Positions 12,601-21,600 of a DNA stretch of 64,000 nt are shown here, piece by piece. The position numbers and the translations under genes were made by a program. Source of the stretch: Limnomonas spitsbergensis. Taxonomy: Eukaryota; Chlorophyta; Chlorophyceae; Chlamydomonadales. The stretch covers positions 1 to 64,000 of the forward strand of contig JAYJMM010000010.1 in assembly GCA_037349105.1 (NCBI GenBank), written 5' to 3'. Every line of letters starts with the position of its first letter. The first letter of the stretch is position 1. The notes under the pieces were generated by a model. The model was not told the origin of the DNA and searched no databases. It worked only from the letters and a program-made list of their open reading frames with translations.

Positions 12601-15600
12601 GTACCGCGGACCCAGGGCGGAGGTCACAGCCGCCAGCACGCTGGAGAGTGGGGAGCCGGGTGCAGCACATGCAGCAGCTACCATGGGCGCGTCCACACAG
12701 TCCACAATCAGGTTACGGAGCGCCTGTGAGGATCAGCAGAACATTATGGGGAGGGCGGATCAGCAGAACATGATGGTGAGGGCGGATCAGCAGTCCATCC
12801 AGTAGGGTGCGGCACATGCAGCAGCTACCATGGGCGCGTCCACACAGTCCACAATCAGGTTACAGAGGGCCTGCGAGGATCAGCAGAACATGATGGTTAC
12901 GGCGGATCAGCAGTCCACCCAGTAGGGTGCGGCACATGCAGCAGCTACCATGGGCGCGTCCACACAGTCCACAATCGGGTTACGGAGCGCCTGCGAGGAT
13001 CAGCAGAACATGATGGTTACGGCGGATCAGCAGAACATTATGGGGAGGGCGGATCAGCAGAACATGATGGGGAGGGCGGATCAGCAGAACATGATGGGGA
13101 GGGCGGATCAGCAGAACATTATGGGGAGGGCGGATCAGCAGAACATGATGGGGAGGGCGGATCAGCAGTCCACACAAACCACAATCAGGTTATTGAGGGC
13201 CTGTGTTGGTCAGCAAGACCTCTCTGATGGATGGGTGAATCAGCACCAAAGCCTCGGCAACAACTAATTTATTGCCAGTATCGTAGCGCCGAGTCGCCTA
13301 AACTCAAGATACGTCAATACTGGCCCCTCACACTATGTATTTTTTAAAGCTGCCCTTCAAAAATAAGCAAATTCAAATCGGTTTTCGTCTTAAATCTGGC
13401 GTCGTCAACCGATCCCAATAATTAGTTTGTCATGTATTCTGCACCCTAAAACACGATTTTTTGAAGTGAAGGCATAAAGGATCTACACCACGGTCTTCTA
13501 GTTATGAGTTGAGGTACCCATCCCGTGCAGCCCCCCTTGCCCCCCTCCCCCCCACCTTCCTCTTTTGGATGCACACCTCCCGACAGATATGAAAATGAAT
13601 AGCAGAATCATGCAGAACCATTGCACCAGCACCTTCAACCTTCAACCATTGCACCAGCACCTTCAACCTTCAACCATTGCACCAGCAGCTTCAACCTTCA
13701 ACCATTGCACCAGCACCTTCAACCATTGCACCAGCAGCTTCAACCCTCAACCATTGCACCAGCAGCTTCAACCCTCAACCATTGCACCAGCAGCTTCAAC
13801 CCTCAACCATTGTACCAGCAGCTTCAACCCTCAACCATTGCACCAGCAGCTTCAACCCTCAACCATTGCACCAGCAGCTTCAACCCTCAACCATTGCACC
13901 GGCACCTTCAACCCTCAACCATTGCACCAGCACCCTCAACCTTCAACCATTGCACCAGCAGCTTCAACCTTCAACCCTCAACTGGGTTGCTCCAAAGTGG
14001 ACACCCTCCTGCTCAGGGTTAAGGGTATAAGGAACCTGACTCCAACATCCAATCAACCTCCCTCCCTCTACACAAACCCATCATATTGTCACCGCTAACC
14101 ATTAACCACTCACCGCACACCCTTTACTCCCCACCCCATACCTAACTGCTAAATGTTCACCCGTTTTCTCTGTTTTTGTGTGCCTGTCTACTTCTCTGGT
14201 TTCTCTCCGGTTCGCTCTGCCTGGCCCTTTTGCAAAAGGCTGTGGGTGGTTGCGTCAACTTTGTAACAACAAGAACTGTTCACCCTTCACTCCTAATTCC
14301 CCCCCCACCACCACCCAACCCCACCCCGACTCCTTTTCACCCCTCCCCTCTCACCTGAGAGGTTCCAAAGCGTACTCCCTCCGACTCACCCTTATCACCC
14401 CTACCCCCCCACCCGCCTCCTTCTGGCCTCTCCCCTTTCACCTGAGACGTCCAAAATCGTACTCCCTCCTGCTCACCCTTCACTCATACCCCCCCACCCC
14501 CCTCCCCCGCCTCCTTTTTATCTATCCCCTCCGCCCCCCCCAAGCCCTCCCCCCTCTCACCTGAGATGTTCCAAAGCGTACTCCCTCCTGATCAGCACAC
14601 AGCTGGGGTACCAGAGCATGGAAGGCACGAGGCAGCCTCTGAGCACATAATGCAGGGTCCACCTCGGCCAACCTACGAGGGAGGAAGTGAGAGAAAGGGG
14701 GGGGGGGCATTTTGGTTTACCTCTTTAAAACAATCCAGGCCCCCCACATAAGCAAACACCCACCAGCCATGTCTAGTTAGAGGAGGCATTTCAAAAGCCA
14801 GGATGGGCAGGCTGGTACTAACTGGCGGGTATGAACAGTCCGGCCTACCTACCTGACGTAGCCCTCCTGAACTAGGCATAAGAGGCTGAGAATGGTGTCA
14901 GCATCCTAAGGGTACCACAGACAGGTATGCTCATGCAGGTATGAACATGCAGGTATGAACATGCAGGATGAACAGACAGGTATGAACATGTAAGTATCAA
15001 CATGCAAGCTTGAGCAGACAGGTATGAACAGACAGGTATGAGCAGGCAGGTATGAACAGTCCGGCCTACCTACCTGATGTAGCCCTCCTGTACTAGTCGT
15101 GTGAGGCTGAGAATGGTGTCGGCATCCTTCCGGTCCCACAGGCAGGTATGAACATGCAGGTATGAACAGACAGCTATGACCAGGCAAGTATGAACATGCT
15201 GGTATGAACATACAGCTGTGATCAGGCAAGTATGAACAGGCAGGCCTCCCTACCTGATGTAGCCCTCTTGCACTAGGCGTGTGAGGCTGAGAATGGTGTC
15301 GGCATCCTTACGGTCCCACAGCTGCCCCTCGGCATCCAGCACCACACCCAGGATCTCTGCCAGGGTGGCAGCAGGCAGACGAGGAGTACCTGGAGGGGCA
15401 GGTAACGGTTAGAATTTAATCAAGTATATTTTATCAGCCAGGGTGGCGGCAGGCAGGTGGGGAGGACCTGAGGGGCAGGTAAGAGTTGGCAATCAATCCA
15501 GTGTCCAGTATCCAGTGTCATCCAGCAGCAGGGATTTCAAAACATGAAGGAATTCGAAACTAAAAATACTTCTAAACCCGAGTGGGGAAAGGGAATTTGA

Positions 15601-18600
15601 AGTGTGAAGGGAATTTAAAACGCGAAGGGAGCACAAGAAAATCCGAATCCGAATCAACAAGGAAATCAGGAGGCTACTAACTCCTTGGATGCTGCCCAGT
15701 CAGTGCCCGACGTCTCCTAAACCCCAAACCCTTAACCCCAAATCCTTAACCCTAAACCGTTAACCCCAAACCCTTAACCATAACCCTAGGTATAGGCACT
15801 CTTACGACAAACACAAACGATCTTGTCCAAATTGCCCCCCCCCCCCCCCCCTCCGCGGCCAGTCCTTCCACGTCACATCCTTTCAAGACATGCACAATCT
15901 TATCCCTTAACCCAAACGAGACTGCGGCCTGGCTTTTCCAACCTTTTAAATCACATTCCTTGCCACCAGCCAAGGCCCCTGCTCTGGCCGCGGTGTAAGA
16001 CACACAAAGAAAGAAAGACAGAAAGAAAGCTACGCCCGTGACGGGCGTGAGAGTTTAGGAAACAGCGCAGCCTTGGCCGAAGCCACATCCGCGCCGTTAC
16101 CGTTTGTGTAAGACACAATCTTGTTCCTGCCCCCAAACGAGACCTGGCTTTCATCCCTATCCCCTCTTCCCTTTTCCCTCACCTCCAGCCAGGGACCCTG
16201 CAATGGCCGCAGTGCCGCCACACAGCGATGTGAGCGCCTCAGTGGCGTGACGACTGAGCAGCTGCTGCCTGAGGGAGGGGGGGAGGAAGCAGGGAGGGAG
16301 GGGACTGAGCAGCTGCTGCCTGACGCGGCCAAGTGTGAGCGTGAGTGGCGTGACGACTGAGCAGCTGCTGCCTGACGGGGCCAAGTGTGAGCGTGAGTGG
16401 CGTGCCGACTGAGCAGCTGCTGCCTGACGCGGCCAAGTGTGAGCATGAGTGGCGTGACGACTGAGCAGCTGCTGCCTGACGCGGCCAAGTGTGAGCATGA
16501 GTGGCGTGACGACTGAGCAGCTGCTGCCTAGGAGGGGAAACCAAGTCGATGAATTAAGACAGCACATGACCAAGTTTGAGCCTGGGTGACACGACAGCTC
16601 AGTAGCTGCTACCTGAGAGGAGGGAGGCAGGCAGTAGCTGTTACCTGAGAGGAGGGAGGCAGGCAGTAGCTGTTACCTGAGAGGAGGGAGGAAGACATAA
16701 TTAATTAATTAATATAAACACAGAGTGCGAGCCTGAGTGGTTCGACAGTTGGGAAGCTGTTGCCTGAGAGATTGGGCAAACAGAATAATCGAGTTGATAC
16801 AAACGCGATGAATTCATGCAGGGGAGGGGAGGCCACACATTATTAGGAAATCAATACGGACAGAAAGTTGTGCGTGCCCGTGTGGTATGACAGCTCAGCA
16901 GGAGGAGGGGCAAACATTGAACAAACACGACCAATTGGTATGACCAGTTCATCCACCATCACCTATATCTACCTGATACTAATCATACTCCCTCATCATT
17001 CCTTATGAACCAGAGGCACAGGGATACAGCTGGATCAGCAGATCGACTGCCACATAGATCTAGATCTACCTGAGAGGGTATAGCTTGAACAGTAGATCCA
17101 CTACGATGCGGATCTGAGGTGTGGCCAGCAGTCCGATGCAGCTCTTGATGAGCCCCAGAAGGTGCAGGGTGTCGGCAACGGCCTTGGCAATTGCGGTCTC
17201 TGCCTCTGACCGTTGCTTGTTGGAAGCTGAGGCGGCGGCACGGGCAGCTGCCTCGGGGCCGGGGAGGACCGCCTGGCAGACCTAAGAGAGGCAGGGGTGC
17301 AGGAGAGAGGTGGGTGGGTGAGAGGTGGGAGGGTGAGAGGTGGATAAGTTAGAGGTGGGTGGGTGAGTGAGATCTGCACCGTTGAGTGATGGATGGTTGA
17401 ATGTGGTGCTGTTGGATGGGTCAGTGAGTGGTGCAAGCGTGATTGGGAGTGGGTAGGATGGGCATGGAACTGTGAACAAAGAACTGAGAGGGGTGGGCAC
17501 TGGGAAGATGGAGGCGGCAGCATGGGCAGCGGCATCGGGGCCTGAGAAGACTGCCAGGATTACCTGGTGAACAGATGCAAGGGGTAGCCGGGTAGCAAAG
17601 CCTCTCATGTTGTTGCCCACATCTCAGGCTGGGGCCCACACCTCAGGGTGGGTCGTTTTCAAGTGAAATTACCCACCTTGACCACAGCCTCCGATGCCAG
17701 TGTGAGTGCTGGTGTGCCTTGAGTCACAGCCAGGATTGTAACAACAAACATCGCGCCAGCTGGATTGTAACAGCAAATATCGTGCCAGCTGGATTGTAAC
17801 AGCAAATGTCGTGCCAGCTGGATTGTAACAACAAACATCGCGCCAGCTGGATTGTAACACCAAATATCGTGTCAGCTGGATTGTAACAGCACCCCTACCT
17901 TGACCACAGCCTCTGATGCGAGTGTGAGTGCCGGTGTTCCTTGAGCCACAGCCAGGACCTCAAACACACCCTGGTGGGAGCGCTTACGGACCTAGGGGGG
18001 GAGAAAAAGTATGGGAGGGGAGTAACTGTAGACATAATAAGTGTGGATGGAGAACAGGTGTAAGTTATGTGACCTCAACACACACCCTGGTGAGAGCGCT
18101 TACGGACCTGGAGGAGTGTGGGGAGTTCGTGTGAATATGACAAGTGTGAAAGGATGAGTTAGTGTGACTCTGACGTGGGAAATGAGGGTTCGAGTGGTCA
18201 GACGCCTTATTAGTGAGAACCTAAACGAATCTGGGGGGGGGGGGGGGGGGGGGGGAGGTAGGTGCAGGCCTCCAAGGCACCTGGGTGGGATCGTTTAAGA
18301 ACATAAAGGGGGAGGTCGGTGTGGATGGGGAGTTAGTATGAACAGGATAAGTGTAGGAGGAGGTAGGTGTAGGTCATATAATCTCAAAGACACCCTTGTA
18401 GGACCGCCTGCAGGCCTGGAGGGAGATTCGTGTGAACAGGCAGTAAGTGTGGAAGAGGAGTTAGTGTGGACGGCATAAGTGTGGAACTAAGGTACCCACA
18501 CGTGTAGGTCGCAGAAGCCTCAAAGACACCTTCGCGAGACCTGGAGTGTGGAAGGTTGAACAAGTGTGGCGGGATGGGCGCAAATGGGTGGGCAACATGT

Positions 18601-21600
18601 TCATACATGGAGGAGAGACTGCTCGTACACCTGAAGAAGGAGATCCCAACCGCACCTGCCCTGTTTCTGTAGTCCAGCACTAAGGAATGCGCTTTGGTGG
18701 TTCCTAGGGTTGGGCGGCCGGTCTCACAGCAAAAGCTTTGGTAGTCTTCGCCATGCCCCCCTGGTGTCCGCTGGGGCCTGCCCTAACCAGCTGACACCTC
18801 CTGCTGATATCCCCTTGGTTGTATCTATCCGTGCTGATGCCTCCCCTGCTTGTGTCCCCTCCCAACAAGCACACCTTGGGTCTGTTATCCAGGACAAAAT
18901 AGAGCAGGGCTGAGAAGGGTGCTGCTGCTGCTCGCCAGTTGGTGGGATCCACCCTGTTGGTGCCCCCCCACACACCTTAGGCCTACCTTGGGTCTGTTAT
19001 CCAGCACAAAGGAGAGCAGGGCTGAGAAGGGTGCTGCTGCCGCTGGCCAGTTGGTGGGGTCCAGAGCAGCCAGGATGGAACTCAGGCAACCCAGCGCAGC
19101 CTTGGCCTGATTGGCCTGGGGAAGGAAAGTGGGTAGGAAAGCGGAAATAAGTTGATGGGGAAGTAGCTGAGAAGACACGTGACGATACAAAAGGAAACCA
19201 CACACTCGTCATTTTTAGGATCCAGAGCAGCTAGGGTGCATTTCAGACAGCCTTGCCCACCTTGGCTTGCAAAAGGGAAAGTTGTTCAGAAAATAATGAT
19301 TTCACATGTACCGTATTCTGTGTGTTGCATCTCCACCCCCCCACCCCTTGTTGTGTCTCTATACAGCACATGCACGCAGCACATGCCTCCACACACCACC
19401 CACGCTCATAGGCGTCACCATAGCTGTCTCCCCACCCACACCAGTTGCTAATGCATCTCCAGCACCCCCTGCCTCCCCCCCTCCCCCCAGCTGCCTTATC
19501 CACTCCAATAGCCTGTGTTACCCCCCCCTCTGCTGCCTATTTCTGCCCCCCACCTGTTACATGAGCCTCTTCACTGCACGGCACAGTGCTGCGTTACCCC
19601 CCCCCCATCCACCAGTTGCCTTATCTACTCCAGCTGCTTTACCCCCCCCCCCCATCCACCAGTTGCCTTATCCCCTCCAGCTGCCTGCCCCCCCCCCTTC
19701 ATCCTCCCCCCCCCTATGGTCTGTGCCTCTTCAGTACACAGCACAACACTGAGCTGCACCCTCCACCCTCCACCCAGCCACCCAGCCACATATTTTATTG
19801 GACACCCCTCCCCTCCCCCCCACCTGCTGCCTGTGCCTCTCCAGCACGCAGCACATCACTGAGCTGCAACCCATGAACTTGAGGCGTAGAATGCAGTTGG
19901 GGACTCGGGGCAATACGATACCCAACAGGGTGCACATGGCTAGGCACACCTAAACACAAACAGGGGTGAGAGGCAAAAGGTTAGGGAAGAGGGGAGGTCA
20001 GGGGAAAGAAGGGGGAGGTAGGAGAATTGTAATCGATGGACTAGAGGCGTAAGTTGCTGTTGAACGCTCGGGGCAATATGATACCCAGCAGGGTACACAT
20101 GGCTAGGCAAACCAAAACACACACAGGGGAGGGGCATGGCGGGGGAAGGGGTAGTTGAGGGGTAAAGGGACATGGTAGCAGACAGGCCAGACCGTAACCC
20201 AGTGCCCTTGGTGGTACAGGACCTGGATGATACAAGTATTAGTGTACCTCCAGCATCATTCAACTTCCCCTTCATGTCAGCCAGTGTGGTCCCAACCCTC
20301 CCAACCTTCCCAACCCTCCCTCCCTCCCTCCTCCTCCCTTCTCCCCTGTTCCCCTCATCCCCCCTACCTGAGCAGCCGCTCGTGTCTCCCCCTTCTCTAG
20401 TAGTAGGTCGCTACAAACAGGCGGGTAGGTGTGACTAGCGTACCCTCACATGCCACTTCACCTCAAGCTCCCGCCCTCCTGTTCCCCCCTCCCCCCTCCC
20501 TCCCTCCCTCCCTCCACCCTCCTCCCCCCTGCCCCTCCCTCCCTCCCTCCCCACACCCTCCAGCCTCCCCCCTCCCCCCTTGTTCCTCCCTGTTCCCTCC
20601 CCCATCCCTCCTCCCTCCCTTCCTCCCCCCTGTCCCACCCTGTTTCCTCCTCCCACCTCCCCCTTGTTCCCCCCTGGTCCCTCCCCCCTCCGCCCCCCTC
20701 CCTCCTCCCCCCTGTTCCCCCTCCTCCCCCTTTCCCCCTCCCCCCTCCCTCCTCCCCCCTGTTCCCCCTTCCCCCCTCCCCCCTCCCTCCTCCCTCCTCC
20801 CCCCTGTTCCCCCCCCTCCCCCCTCCCCCCTGTTCCCCCTCCTCCCCCCTCCCCCCTCCCTCCTGTTCCCCCTCCTCCCCCCTGTTCCCCCTCCTCCACG
20901 CTCCCTCCCCCCTCCCCCCCCCCTATTTCCCCCTCTCTTCTCCCTATTCCCACACCCTACCTGTGCAGCCGCTTGTGTCTCCTCCTTCTCTAATGCTGAC
21001 ATGGTCGATGCGATTAAGCAGGTAGGTAGTTCCCCCTCCCTCCCCCCTCCCTCCTGCCTCCCTCCCTCCCCCCCTCCCTCCTGCCTCCCTCCCTCCCCCC
21101 TCCCTCCTGCCTCCCTCCCTCCTCCCTCCCCACTCCCTCCCTCCCCCCCTCCTCCCTCCTTCCCCCCTCCTCCTTCCTTCCCCCCTCCTCCCTCCCTCCC
21201 CCCTCCTCCCTCCCTCCCCCCTCCTCCCCCCCTCCCCCCTCCTCCCTCCTTCCCCCCTCCTCCCTCCCTCCCCCCTCCTCCCTCCCTCCCCCCTCCTCCC
21301 TCCTTCCCCCCTCCTCCCTCCTTCCCCCCTCCTCCCTCCTTCCCCCCTCCTCCCTCCCTCCCCCCTCCTCCCTCCCTCCCCCCTCCTCCCTCCCTCCCCC
21401 CTCCTCCCTCCTTCCCCCCTCCTCCCTCCCTCCCCCCTCCTCCCTCCCTCCCCCCTCCTCCCTCCTTCCCCCCTCCTCCCTCCTTCCCCCCTCCTCCCTC
21501 CCTTCCCCCTCCTCCCTCCCTCCCTCCCTACCTGTGTGGCCGCTTGTGTTTCCTCCCCCCTCCTCCTCCTTGTTCCCCCCTCCCCCTACCTGTGCAGCCG

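Noticed and set aside
13565..14098. 177-codon ORF with Ser-Thr-Phe-Asn repeats
   Set aside because: A 28-bp repeat shifts frame each unit, giving three equivalent ORFs; no conservation or splice context.
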